DNA of 64,000 nt from Cymodocea nodosa (GCA_036874045.1 CM072343.1:13226001-13290000); one strand, 5' to 3'; positions 23,150 through 34,689 are shown, counted from the first letter of the stretch. Made by a program: numbers and translations. Notes: generated by a model not told the origin, from the sequence alone.

Positions 23150-23380
23150 TGTTGGGTGTCAAGCACACGTATTGGTTGGCGTGTGTCCTAACAATTACTT
23201 GCATTGAGAGATGCCTCACGCTGTCCCGTGACATGTGGCATGATTGAAAGTTGGAGACCAAATGCCTAGGTCACACTCCAACAACACGCAGCTAGGTGCT
23301 AAGAACCTTTAACAAGATGTTGAGGAGCCTTTGTTAACACCTCGAGGTTTTAGCATAGATGGTAGCACCCGATCCTAACA
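23150..23380 (+). repeat. TRIM LTR 3
   Basis: 231 bp, preceded by the purine tract gatggagggggtgat (23135-23149). It ends cctaaca before the right flank ataaa. Confidence 0.92.
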
Positions 23381-24508
23381 ATAAACTCGTTAAGTTAGTG
23401 TTATACACGTGGTGAAATTATAAGTTACGAATGTTATATTGTATCACGTGAGGTGCACATGTTTAACTCGTTAAGTTAACATAACTAAACACGTTGAGTT
23501 GCTATATTGAACACTAAGGCAATGCGTTAAGTTAGCGTTATAAACTTAAGTTGTTATTTTTTGCATGTGGTAAAATTCTTATTATAAAATTTTTGTATAT
23601 TACTGGTTCATTGAGTTATCGTAACATAATGGAGATGGTTCGTTGAGTTATCGTAACACCATGTACTTAGTTTGTTAAGTTAGCTACAGTACTAGTCACA
23701 TGAATTGGTACATGAGGAACTCGTTAAGTTATATATATATACTTATGTTACTCATTTAGTTAACATTAAAGTAACGACTTCTTATTATACTGATGAAATA
23801 TTTTGGGCGAGAAAGTTTATTTTGCAGGAAATTTTTCAAAGATCCAAGACTGATGATTAAAGAAAATTTGAAATGTAAATGTGGGTTAGAACGTGTGTAT
23901 TTCGATGAAGGAAAAAGAAAAGATGTGGAGAAGTGGAAAACTAGTAGTGATTAAACGTGGAGGATATGCATAAAATGAAGATATAATATAAAAGGCATAG
24001 AATTCTCGTTGATAAGATTATCCCTACACATAAAACGAAAAATCTTTTTAGGGATCAAAAACACTTCTTTAGGGAAAAGCTCTCAAGTGGAAGAAAATTC
24101 AGTGAAGAATAAAAAGGTAAGATTTATGTCACTGAAGATTTAAAGTATCAAAAGAAAGCAAATTCAGTGAAGTATAAAAAGACAAGATATTCGTCATTGA
24201 AGAATTGATGAAGAAGAAAGAAGAAGAAGAAGAAAGATCTCAAACAAGGAGAAATGCTTTAAATTTCGTAAATTAGTTTTCTCTGTTTGTAGTTATGAAA
24301 TTGTTTAGATGATACATGGTATCAAGATATAATTGCATCTACAATTTCTGAGTAGAATTGAATTGTATATTGTAATTGAAACCATGAATAAAAATAATTT
24401 TATGAAAACAATGTCTCGACTTGTTTTTGAATTTTAAAGTTTCAATTATATTCGAAAATATTGAAAAACACTATTCACCCCCCTTTTGTGTAGCCATAGG
24501 ATCCTACA

Positions 24509-24655
24509 ACTGAAAAATACAGAATATCTATATAGTAATCTAAATTATTATTCTGAAGAAGAACAAAAGGAAGAATTAATTCTAGCACTTTAGAAAGATC
24601 AACTAGTTAGATCTTAGTTTGCTAAGGGACTAGCAAAATTTAAGTATGGGGGAAG
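24509..24655 (+). other. 3' interior end of a Gypsy G element with polypurine tract
   Basis: The segment ends gctaagggactagcaaaa...tatgggggaag directly before a G LTR. The same gctaagggactagcaaa and tatggggg occur before the H LTR at 51241-51272. This is the usual plus-primer region of Athila/Tat Gypsy elements. No ORF is left. A4 inserted at its left edge. Confidence 0.78.
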
Positions 24656-26620
24656 TGCTTAGAATGAAAAAGTGCATAATATTAACGGTTAAATGATGGT
24701 TAATTACATAATATTTAGCTTATCATATGAGAATTAAGCCATTATGTTATAATTGCACTATTATATGCTTTAATGAAGGAATCTGCATAATTTGAAGGAA
24801 TTAACGTTAATTTAGTACATTTCTGAACTATTGGTAAGTTGTTGGTTTTTAATTCTTAAGTATCTGAATTTTTTGTTATTTCGGAGAGTTATATTGCATG
24901 TACCGGATAGTTATGTTTTAAACGTTAAAAGAATATTTAGGTGAATAGTAACAACTCGTTGAGTTAGTGTTCTTTTTGTTAAAAGATCATGTGCTAACTC
25001 GTTGACTTACAGGTTTAAAGGTATAAAAAGATCATGTGAGAACTCGTTGAGTTAGCGAGTAAAAACTTTAAGTTATATATATGAACTCGTTAAGTTAGAA
25101 TTATGCACGTGTTCAATTTAAATACTTTATTATGTCACGTGAGATGCACATATTTAACTCGTTAAGTTAACATAACTATACATGTTGAGTTACATGAATA
25201 CGCACTAAGGTAACGCGTTATGTTAGCAGCTTATTTCTTTATTGCACGTGTTTTATAGTTAAATCAACGAAGTAAGTCTATTGAGTTATTTGTAACTCTA
25301 CAGACCATATATTTACTAATATGCCACTGTAGTAGTTACAGAAACAAGACATTCGAAGGAAAACCACGATTACACATATCACGTAGGAATTCACTCATGG
25401 AATGGAGAAGAAATCACCATCGTTGATATGAATGAAGGAAATCCAATCGATCATTTAAGCAGAAGTAGTTACTACTGTAAGAAATATAAAAGACGAAGAA
25501 AAATTGTGTATGCAGGGGGTGGAGGACCGCACTAACTGTAGGAAGCATCGAAAGTTCCCTGAAGCTCCACACCATAACCATAATCGCCAACCATCAGAGG
25601 TCTGTGAGGATACTTTCTTGATGTTGGGTCGATTCTAAGCCAAACACGGTGCTTGACAACCACTGTGAGGAGTGATCGCATCACGGGAAGGGAAGTCATT
25701 TTCACCAAGCACTAACTCATATCTCAGGAGATCGTAAAGCTTCTAGCCTTGGTTTCAGGTTGATGCCAGTATGCTGAAGAGGATATCATCTTACAATTCT
25801 TGATTTGCGATTCTATAGGGAGAGGAGGTAGGATTGTAAGTGATTAAGTTTTCAGTGGTGTAATCGCATCGCATGTAATGACAGAAGTTTTTACTGTCAA
25901 TAGAGATTTTATACATTTCACCTTTCATTCATCTTCAAGAACATATCAAAACAAAAATACCAAAAAGAACAAATTATCTGTGTTTCCGTTTAGTATTAAA
26001 GTGTTGTATTGTTTGTTTTGTATCATGATTAATGTTATCATTGTCGTCAATATTGTGAATGGTTTATGTTTGTTTGATTTAGAAATTAGAAAATAGTTTT
26101 ACATTTTATTGAAATTGATTCGTTCCAAATACTTCAAGATTTTAATGGTTACTATTTGAAATATCTGAATGTTAGTATTGCTTAATGATAAATTTAATGT
26201 TAACTAACATTAAAGAGCTTAATTAATGTTATTTACAATCTATGGAACCACCCAATGGTTGGCCGAATTCCTTTGTAATTAACAATATTCAACTGGAAAA
26301 ATTAGACTCGTGGAGATAACTTAAGTCCACAAGGTTAGTCCGTTGAGTTAACCATAACTCCACGAATGTAGTCCATTGTGTTAACTGTAACTCAATGGAG
26401 TGCTTAACTAAACACATAAACTCAAACATAAAAATTGAAATAGTACATAATTCTTGCTCCATCTCTCTATGGGATCGACTTGTACTTGCACACAAATACA
26501 ATATACACTGTGCACTTGTAGTTAAAATACAAATTGGAATTAATATCTAATTTGTGTGAAAGATTGTTTGTTTACTTCTAAAAGTAATCATTGTTAAAGG
26601 AATTAAGACAAACCCAAACA
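24656..26620 (+). repeat. Gypsy G LTR 1
   Basis: About 1965 bp, tgcttagaatg to cccaaaca. A B-type motif pair lies at about 24881-24932. From about 24950 to 25255 a block is collinear with the A LTR (aactcgttgagttag, cacgtg, cacatatttaactcgttaagttaac, gcactaaggtaacgcg). A TATA-like tatatatat lies near 25073. The second half is GC-richer, followed by gggatcgacttgtacttgcacac near the end, a stretch common at Gypsy LTR ends. Small ORFs (25878-26096) have no known match. Confidence 0.85.
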
Positions 26621-26976
26621 AGTTTTCTGATTTAACCTTTCACATCAAAACAAGTTTTCTAGCATCGTTGCCGAGGAACTAATCAAGTTCTCTAGTGCTG
26701 CCTAAAAACTTGTTTTAGAAAGAACCCTAACAAACCTAAGTACTGATATAAATGTTATGCCTAGTGATATATTTGGATCCTTAGGATTAGAAGGCTTAAT
26801 TCCTACTAGGATTGTCATTCAATTAGCTGATAGAAGTATAAGATACCCTAGAGGAAAAATAGAAGATGTCCGAATTAAAATCAACAACTTCATATATCCC
26901 ATTGATATTGTGATTTTGGATTCCCAACAAATTAAGCATCAGAATTATGATACATCTTTAATTTTGGGAAGACCAT
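26621..26976 (+). pseudogene. Gypsy G shrunken interior: PBS remnant and protease fragment
   Basis: tagcatcgttgccgagga (26660-26677) resembles the PBS for tRNA-Asp. About 100 bp later, at 26757, a fragment of Gypsy retropepsin starts: SLGLEGLIPT, LADRSIRYPRGKIEDV and LILGRP, which are flap and C-terminal motifs of Athila/Tat protease. The catalytic Asp region just before it is missing. At 26976 it runs straight into the next LTR, so gag, RT, RNase H and integrase are gone. The fragment's reading frame continues into the LTR to 27017. Confidence 0.85.
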
Positions 26977-28917
26977 TGTTTAGAATGAAAAAGTATGTAA
27001 TATTAACGTTTAGATGATGGTTAATTGCATAATATTTAGCTTATCATATGAGAATTAAGCCATTATGTTATAATTGCACTGTTATATGCTTTAATGAAAG
27101 AATCTGCATAATTTCAAAGAATTAGCGTTAATTTAATACATTTATGAACTATTGGTAAGTTGCTGGTTTTTAATTCTTTAGTATCCAAATTTTTTGTTAT
27201 TTCGAAGAGTTATATTGCATGTACCGGACAATTATGTTTTAAATGCTAACAGAATATTTAGGTGAACAGTAACAACTCGTAGAGTTACAAGTTTAAAGGT
27301 ATAAAAAGATCACATGAGAACTCATTGAGTTAGCAAGTAAAAACCTTAAGTTATATATCTGAACTCATTAAGTTAGATTTATGCACGTGTTGAATTTAAA
27401 TGCTTTATTATGTCACGTGAGATGCACATGTTTAACTCATTAAGTTAGCATAACTATACGTGTTGAGTTACATGAATACACACTAAGGTAACGCGTTAGG
27501 TTAGTAGCTTATTTCTTTATTGCACGTGTTTTATAGTTAAATCAACGAAGTAAGTCCGTTGAGTTATCTGTAACTCCACGGACCATTTATTTTCTAATAT
27601 GCCACTGTAGCGGTTATAAAAACTAGACATTCAAAGGAAAACCACGATTGCACGTATCACGCAGGAATTCACTCGTGGAAGGGAGAAGAAATCACCATCG
27701 TTGATATGAATGAAGGAAATCCAACCGATCATCTAAGCAGAAGCAGTTACCATTAAAGAAATATAAAAGAAAAGGAGAAAAGACGAAGAAGGTGTGGCCA
27801 ATGTGTGTGGAGGAGGACAAACCAAGCTATCTACAGGCAACGTCGGAAGTTCCCTAAAGTACCACACCAACCACCACAACCATCACACCATAATCACCAA
27901 CCATCGGAGGTCTGTAATGATACTTTCTTGATGTCAGGTCGATTTCGAGCCAAACATAGTGCCTGACAACCACTGTGAGGAGTGATCGTGTCGTGGGAAG
28001 GGAAGTTGTTTTCACCAAGCACCGACTCATATCTTAGGAGAACGTAAAGCTTCTAGCCTTGGTTTTGGGTTGATGCTAGTATGTTGAAGAGGAGATCATC
28101 TTGCAATTCTGGACTCGCGATTCTATAGGGAGAGGAGGCAGAATTGTAAGTGATTAAGTTTTCAATGGTGTAATCACGTCGCATGTAGTGACAGAAGTTT
28201 TTACTATCAATAGAGATTACTTTTACATTTCACCTTTTGCCCATTTTCATGTTCATATCAAAACAAAAATACCAAAAACAACTTATCTGTGTTTATAGTT
28301 AGTATTTGAGTGTTGTATTGTTTGTTTTGTATCGTGATTAATGTTATCATTGTTAGTGTTTTGAATGTTTCATGTTTGTTTAATTTAGAAAATAGAAAAT
28401 AGTTTTACAGTTTACTAAATTGAATCGTTCCTGATACTTAAAGATTTTAATGGTTACTGTTTGAAATATCTGAATGTTAGTATTGTTGAAGGATAAATGT
28501 AATATTAACTAGCATTATAGAGCTTAATTGATGTTATTTACAATCTGTGGAATCGCCCAATGGTTGGCCGAATTCCTCTGTAAATAGTAGTATTAAACTA
28601 GATAGATAGCTTCGTTGAGTTACTTCAATTCCACGAGGTTAGTCCATTGAGTTAGTTATAACTCAACGGAGTGCTTACTGAATATATAAATTTTATTATT
28701 AAAAACGGAACAGTACACAGTTCTACCTCAATTCTCTATGGGATCGACCTGTACTTGCACACAAATACAATGTACATTGTGCACTTGCAGTTAAAATACA
28801 AATTAGAATTAATATCTAATTTGTGTGAAAGATTGTTTGTTGACTTCTAAAAAGCAATTACTGATAAGCATAAAGATAAATTAACTAAGTTACAACCGGA
28901 AGTTAACAAGCCAAACA
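26977..28917 (+). repeat. Gypsy G LTR 2
   Basis: About 1941 bp, tgtttagaatg to gccaaaca. It carries the same mosaic as LTR 1: B-type pair near 27198-27240, A-type block near 27268-27530, then gtccgttgagtta/taactccacggac (27556-27585), a 13-bp inverted repeat with one mismatch. No gene is inside. Confidence 0.86.
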
Positions 28918-29298
28918 AGTTTTCTGGCACCGTTGTTGGGGACTTGAGTAGCTAAGCAACTATGAGTGCTATTCTGTTTTAATAGCTTAGGAGTGTTGTG
29001 TGTTATATTTTCTAATTGAGAATATGGCATATGCTTATGCTTAAAGATTTTTGAAACCTGTAGTTAGCATATGTGAATTTTGCAGATTGGAAGGTCACGA
29101 CATCTCTGATTGTTTGAAACTAAGACGGTTGCAGATGGTTAGAGCACATGAACAACAGATGAATTATATTCAATATAATAGAGCTGAGTATGAGAATCCT
29201 ACAGTTTACCTAACTGATGGTTAGCTTAGAATGTGTAATATGTTGAGAGACAATGAAGTTTGGGATAGGTATGACAAACTGGAGCATAGTTTAGAACA
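28918..29298 (+). pseudogene. Gypsy G 5' interior: PBS and zinc-knuckle fragment
   Basis: tggcaccgttgttgggga (28925-28942) fits the tRNA-Asp PBS of Athila-type Gypsy elements with two changes. Downstream a CX2CX4HX4C knuckle (CEFCRLEGHDISDC, about 29072-29113) is encoded, followed by KLRR and a polar stretch with a stop near 29222. This is a gag-type segment. It is cut at 29298 by an A LTR. Confidence 0.72.
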
Positions 29299-29541
29299 TG
29301 TTGAGTATTTTTGTTTTGATGATGTGTGCTGAATGAAAATAATCATATTTGCTCAATTACTATTGCTTGTGAAAAGAAATTAAAATCATCAATTAATACA
29401 GAAAAAGCTTACTAATATAAATACTTGTTTGTATTAGATCTGAAGTTAATAACTAGTCGTTTCGTTGCATTAATTTCTCATTTAACTAAACATTAAGTTA
29501 ACATGTGTTTTTATTGAATAGCATGATATGTTTTAAAGTTA
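29299..29541 (+). repeat. Truncated A LTR stub
   Basis: The first 243 bp of a family A LTR, from tgttgagtattt to ttaaagtta, directly followed by the start of a full A LTR. The left flank is gaaca. The missing remainder is not found at the far end of the array, so this is not a simple nested insertion. Confidence 0.85.
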
Positions 29542-31186
29542 TGTTGAGTATTTTTGTTTTGATGAAGTGTGTTGAATGAAAATAATCATATTTGCTCAAT
29601 TACTACTGCTTGTGAAAAGAAATTAAAATCATCAATTAATACAGAAAAAGCTTACTGATATAAATACTTGTCTGTATTGGATCTGAAGTTAATAACTAGT
29701 CATTTCGTTGCATTAATTTCTCATTTAGCTAAACGTTAAGTCAACGTGTGTTTTTATTGAAAAACATGATATGTTTTAATGTTATATCTTCTGTATCATG
29801 AACAGTGCACGCTTAGATAACTCGTTAAGTTAGAGTTTTGTTTGTATAGAGGTCACGTGAGAACTTGTTAAGTTAGATGCTTAAAGGTTAAAATAGGTCA
29901 CGTGGTAACTCGTTAAGTTAGTGAGTAAAAGAAGAGATGAACTCGTTAAGTTAGTGTTATACACATGGTGAAATTATATGTTACGAATGTTGTATTGTAT
30001 CACGTGAGGTGCACATGTTTAACTCGTTAAGTTAACATAACTAAACGCGTTGAGTTGCTATATTGAACACTAAGGCAACGCGTTAGGTTAGCGTTATGAA
30101 CTTAAGTTGTTATTTTTGCACGTGGTAAAATTCTTATTATAAAAACATTTGTTTATTACTAGCTCGTTGAGTTATCATAACACAACGGAGATGGTTCATT
30201 GAGATAGCATAACACCACGGACTTAGTTCGTTGAGTTAGCTACAGCATTTGTCATGTGAAATGGCACATGGTGAACTCGTTAAGTTAGAAACGTTAAGTT
30301 ATATATATATACTTGTGTAACTCGTTTAGTTAACATTAAAGTAATGACTTCTTATTACACATGAAAAACTTTTGGACGAGAAAGTTTATTTTCAGGAAAT
30401 TTTTCAGAGATCCAGGACTAATGATTAAAGAAAATTCGAAATATAAATGTGGGTTAGAATGTGTGTGTTTCGATGAAGGAAAAAGAAAAGACATAGAGAA
30501 GTGGAAAACTAGTAGTGGTTAAACGTGAAGGATATGCATGAAATGAAGAGATAGTATAAAAGGCATAGAATTCTCGTTGATCAATTTATCCTAGCACAGA
30601 AAATGAAAAATCGTTTCAAGGATCAAACCATCCCTGCACACCAAAAGAAAAATCTTTTTCAGGGATCAAAAACACCTCTTCGGGAAAAATCTCTCAAGTG
30701 GAAGAAAGTTTAGTGAAGCATAAAAAGGTAAGATTTTCGTCACTGAAGATTTGAAGTATCAGAAGAAAGCAAATTCGGTGAAGCATGAAAAGACAAGATT
30801 TTCGTCACTGAAGATTTGAAGTATCAGAAGAAAGCAAATTCGGTGAAGCATGAAAAGACAAGATATTCGTCATTGAAGAATTGCTGAAGAAGAAAAAGAA
30901 GAAGAAGAAAGATCTCAAATAGGGAGAAAAGTTTTAAATTCCGCAAATTAGTTTTCTCTGTTTGTAGTTATGAAATTGTTTAGATGATACATTGTATCGA
31001 AATATAATTGCATCTACAATTTCTGAGGAGAATTGAATTGTATATTGTAATTGAAACCTTGAATAAAAATGATTTTATGAAAACAATGTCTCGACTTGTT
31101 TTTGATTTTTAAAGTTTCAATTATATTTCAGAAAATATTAAAAATACACAATTCACACCCCGCTTGTGTAGCCATACGATCCTACA
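29542..31186 (+). repeat. 5' LTR of A2 with a 65-bp tandem duplication
   Basis: 1645 bp, against 1580 bp in A1. The excess is a direct 65-bp duplication (about 30738-30867) that repeats the arm of the fourth hairpin and the segment before it. TATA-like tatatatata lies near 30300. The end is cctaca. Confidence 0.92.
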
Positions 31187-31188
31187 AG

Positions 31189-31200
31189 TGGCATCAGAGC
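31189..31200 (+). promoter_or_regulatory. PBS of A2
   Basis: tggcatcagagc, one change (t to c) from the tRNA-Met PBS of A5 (58340-58351). The leader 31201-31386 is without an ORF. Confidence 0.88.
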
Positions 31201-31386
31201 TTTGTCAATAATCTTTGATATAAAATCGATACCAACTTATTTAATATCATTGCTTATTCTACCTTCCTTGTTTTTAAATAGAAATTAATATCTGAGCATA
31301 CGTTTAACTTTCTTGATTTAAGGCTCAAGTTGTTTTAAAGTTTTTAGACTATTTAAAATCAAATAGGTTGAAAAATCTAAGGTAAA

Positions 31387-33621
31387 ATGGCTACTGGAAA
31401 TGGTAACTTTTCTTTATATGAAGGCCAAAATCTTAATTGTCCTCCTTTATTTGATGGAATACATTTTGAATATTGGAAATATAGGATGACTGTTTTTCTT
31501 CAAAGTATAGATCATAAATTGTGGTTCATGATTTCTAAACCATATACTCCGTTAACTACTCCTTATAATACTTGGACATTTACTGAAAAAGAAAATGAAA
31601 CTCTGAATGCTAAGGGCTTAAATATTTTATTTTGTGCATTGAGTTATGAACAGTTCAGTAAAGTGTCGGCATATAAATCTGCTTATGGGGTGTGGCATGC
31701 ATTAGAAGTTTCATATGAAGGTACTTCTCAAGTTAAAGAGATAAAAATAAACATGTTGATTCATAAGTATGAACTCTTTAAGATGCATGAAGACGAAAAT
31801 ATTTCTGAGATGTTTTCCAGATTTCTTGATAGCATAAACTCTTTAAAATGTTTAGGAAAGAATTTTGAATAGAAGGATTTGGTGAGGAAAATTCTCAGAT
31901 CCCTAAGTTCTAAATGGTCTCAGAAAGTAACATCAATTGAGGAATCACGAGATTTAAATGTTTATACTATGAATGAACTTATAGGAAATTTAATAGCTTA
32001 TGAAGTTCAATTAAATGAATCACTGAGTCACAACAAACTAAAAATGAAGAAAGAAATAGCCTTTGAAATTAATTCAGATTTTGATATATCTACTGATTCT
32101 GATGAGGATTTGATTTTGCTGACTAGGAAATTCAAGAAAGCATGGAAAGCTAGGAAACAACAAAGGAACAAAAATGATAAACCCTCAACGTCAAAATCAT
32201 TGAATGATAAGAATTCTTCATCTAGAAAGTATGTATGTTACAACTGTAAGAAACCTAGACATCTTTCTCTAGATTGTCCTATGAGGAGAAATGAAAAGCA
32301 AAGTAGGACAAATCAGAAGAAGACAACTCAGAAAACTTAGAAAAAGGCTTTGAAGGTCACTTGGGATGATACGTCTGAAGAGTCTGAATCTGAGGAATCA
32401 GCATCAAAATCTTCACATTCAGAAGGAGAACAAGAGTTAGAAGATGTTGCTCATGTGTGCTTCGTGGCAGATGAGTCTAAGGTAATATCTGATCCTGAAA
32501 GTCATTCAGATTTCAACTTTGATGAATTATTATGTGCTTATCATGTATTATTACAAAAACTTAAAGTATGTAAACTGGAAAATAATAATATTAGAAAATC
32601 TTCATCCATTATGGAAGAAGAAAATTGTTACGTGTCTACTACTTTAGAAAAGTTTAAATGTCATAATGAAAGTCGTGCTAGAGATTTGCAATAATTTAGA
32701 TTTAATGAATGTATCTTGCATGAACAAATACAGAATATAAATGCTGAAAAATTAAAGATAGAATCTGAAAATGAAATATTGAGAAACAATATAAATGAAC
32801 TTGAATTAGAGATAGATAAATTAAAACTGAGAGAGCAAGATTTAAATTCTACCATTGACAAATGGAATTTAAGTCAAACTAAGTTAGACAAACTAACTAG
32901 TACCCCTGCGATGTCTTATAAATTTGGCTTAGGATTTGATTATCCTGAATATCAAGCCAATAAAGGATTTATTAGTTGCAGTTCAAGTAAATCTAAGACT
33001 AAAATTCCTTTTATTATGAAACAAGGTAATAAATATGTAGAAGTAGGTACTTCAAGGGATGAATCATGCAGTAATAATATAAATCAATGTGATTTGTCAA
33101 ATTGTACTTCTAACATGACTATAAATGTTTCTAAAAATCTTGTTTCTTGTTCTGGAAATTCAGTTTCTAATGTTTCTAAAATTTCAAACAATTGTAGTAA
33201 ACTGAAAATTCAGAAACCTGAGCATGTAATTCAATACACTGGTATTAGACCAATTACTCATTCTACATGTGATAAAACAAAAAATTCTTGTGTAGAAAAA
33301 GATTTTCTATGTACGGAAAGTGTTAATACAAGTACAAAATCTTAGTATGAACGTACAGAAATGTATAAGCATGACCAAAATAAATTAACATCTGATAAAA
33401 ATATGTTTGGTCTTGATTATACTACATCTGAAAACAAAAAGAATGATTGCAAAAGCAATAATGCTATATGTGAGTATGAAGCTAATGATAAATCAATAGT
33501 ACTTACAACTAATAAGAATATAAATGATAATGTTAAACTATTTTTAAACAAAAAGAAGAAATATGCGTTTAATGAACTTGGTCTTCAACAACATTGGGTA
33601 CCAAGAAAAAGTTTTTCTTAA
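31387..33621 (+). pseudogene. gag of A2 with coiled-coil extension
   Basis: atg at 31387 (MATGNGNFSLYEG). The N-terminal gag domain with PPLFDG and YWKYRM runs to about residue 220. The zinc knuckle CYNCKKPRHLSLDC (about 32235-32276) has all four ligands. An acidic Ser-rich segment and the long coiled coil follow, ending in WVPRKSFS and taa 33619-33621. Stops at 31870-31872, 32338-32340, 32692-32694 (shared with A5) and 33343-33345 break it. It is otherwise collinear and the best guide to family A gag. Confidence 0.9.
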
Positions 33622-33624
33622 TTT

Positions 33625-33866
33625 GTGTTGCAGGAGGAAACAACATCAAAATGGATCTTGGACAGTGGAGCGTCAAGTCACATGACCGGACAAAAAAGTC
33701 TATTACAAAATTTTACAAATACCATGAAAGGAAGTGTAACATTTGGAAACAAAAGCAAAGATAAAATCATAGGTATGGGCAATGTTCAAATAACTCCTAC
33801 TTGTGTTATTTCGAATGTACTATTTGCAGAAAACCTAGGTTTTAATTTGCTGAGTGTCATAAATGG
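33625..33866 (+). pseudogene. Protease of A2, cut
   Basis: In frame with gag after its stop. LDSGASSHMTG marks the retropepsin active site near 33658-33690. The frame runs until ISNVLFAENLGFNLLSV and is then cut by the deletion junction at about 33866, which lies within a few shared a residues. Confidence 0.88.
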
Positions 33867-34689
33867 ATAAAGGTATATTTTTAAATCAGGAAAAATATGC
33901 AGATGAAATGCTTAAGAAATTTAATTTTAATTATACAAGGATTCGAGGAACTCCTATGAGTACTACTTTAAAGTTAGATATTGATGACATAGGAAAATCT
34001 ATTGATCAAAGAAAATACAGAAGTATGATTGGTTCTTTACTTTATTTGACTGCTAGTAGACCTGATATCATGTTTGCTGTGTGTGTTTGTGCTAGATTTC
34101 AATCTAATCCTAAGGAATCACACGTAATTGCAGTTAAAAGAATATTTAGATATATACAAGGAACTAAAAATTTTGGACTGTATATTTTAAGGATAGTTCA
34201 ATAGATCTTATAGGATATACTAATGCTGATTATGCAGGATCTAAATTTGATAGAAAGAGTACCAGTGGCACATGTCAATTATTAGGAAATGATTTGGTGT
34301 CATGGTTTAGTAAAAAGCAAAACTGTGTAGCACTTTCTAGTATAGAAGCTGAATATGTTGTTACTGCACTGTCTTGCACTCAGATTCTGTGGATAAGGCA
34401 AACTTTAGAAGATTTTGGATTATCTTATGATACAACTGAGATTTATTGTGACAGTAGTTCTGCAATAAATCTTTCCAAAAATCCTGTATTACATTCAAGA
34501 GCAAAACATATAGAGGTTAGACATCATTTTCTAAGAGATAACGTAATTAAAAGAAAAATTAAAATAGAATTTGTGTCTAGTAAAAATCAATTAGCTGATA
34601 TATTTACAAAACCTCTAAATGAAAATACATTCTGCAATATTAGATTAAATTTAGGTATTTGTAGGCTATGTGATGTGCAAAATGCTTAA
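33863..34689 (+). pseudogene. Late RT and RNase H of A2
   Basis: It starts within RT after the YVDD box (MDKGIFLNQEKYADEMLKKF), then GSLLYLTASRPDIMF. A one-base loss near 34188 shifts the frame and causes a stop at 34202-34204. RNase H continues to 34689 with STSGTC, EAEY, IYCDSSSAI and the LGICRLCDV end; the family stop taa is changed to caa here, adding two codons. Not functional. Confidence 0.88.

Larger units (their letters stand above)
22530..23380 (+). mobile_element. TRIM array: three LTRs and two interiors
   Basis: Three near-identical direct repeats of 231-233 bp (tgttgggtgtcc...taaca) alternate with two 78-bp interiors. Each interior starts with tggtatcaragc, complementary to initiator tRNA-Met, and ends with a purine-rich tract right before the next repeat. 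It has no coding capacity. That is the definition of a terminal-repeat retrotransposon in miniature, here in an LTR-interior-LTR-interior-LTR form. It is flanked by acgaa (22525-22529) and ataaa (23381-23385) inside the A4 LTR. Mobilisation must depend on proteins of other elements. Confidence 0.93.
17427..24508 (+). mobile_element. Copia element A4, 5' truncated
   Basis: Present are the end of RNase H, the spacer, the third ORF, the 3' region and a full 3' LTR. Everything upstream of RNase H is lost at the junction with C2. The right flank (actga, 24509-24513) belongs to a Gypsy element. It is the most diverged A copy: the third ORF has lost its start and has many stops, and its LTR was later invaded by a TRIM. 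Confidence 0.88.
22121..24508 (+). repeat. 3' LTR of A4, interrupted by TRIM
   Basis: Without the 851-bp TRIM and its 5-bp duplication the LTR is about 1.53 kb. It shows the same motif series as the A1 LTR. Only one ladder hairpin of the first type remains, with stem atcccta/tagggat (24020-24026 / 24049-24055), a third base-pairing version compared with A1. The likely TATA box is tatatatatata near 23729. Confidence 0.9.

Noticed and set aside
22755-23261. Minus-strand ORFs of 60-65 codons within the TRIM
   Set aside because: They lie in LTR and interior sequence, repeat only because the array repeats, and encode no recognisable domain.
22530-23380. Cassandra element (5S rRNA-carrying TRIM)
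   Set aside because: The LTRs hold no stretch that looks like plant 5S rRNA; only the general TRIM form fits.
25878-26096. 72-codon ORF in G LTR 1
   Set aside because: Not preserved in G LTR 2 or the reverse copy; no domain.
29299-31186. Simple nested insertion of A2 into the LTR of another A
   Set aside because: The remainder of the first LTR with a repeated agtta flank is not found on the other side of the array.
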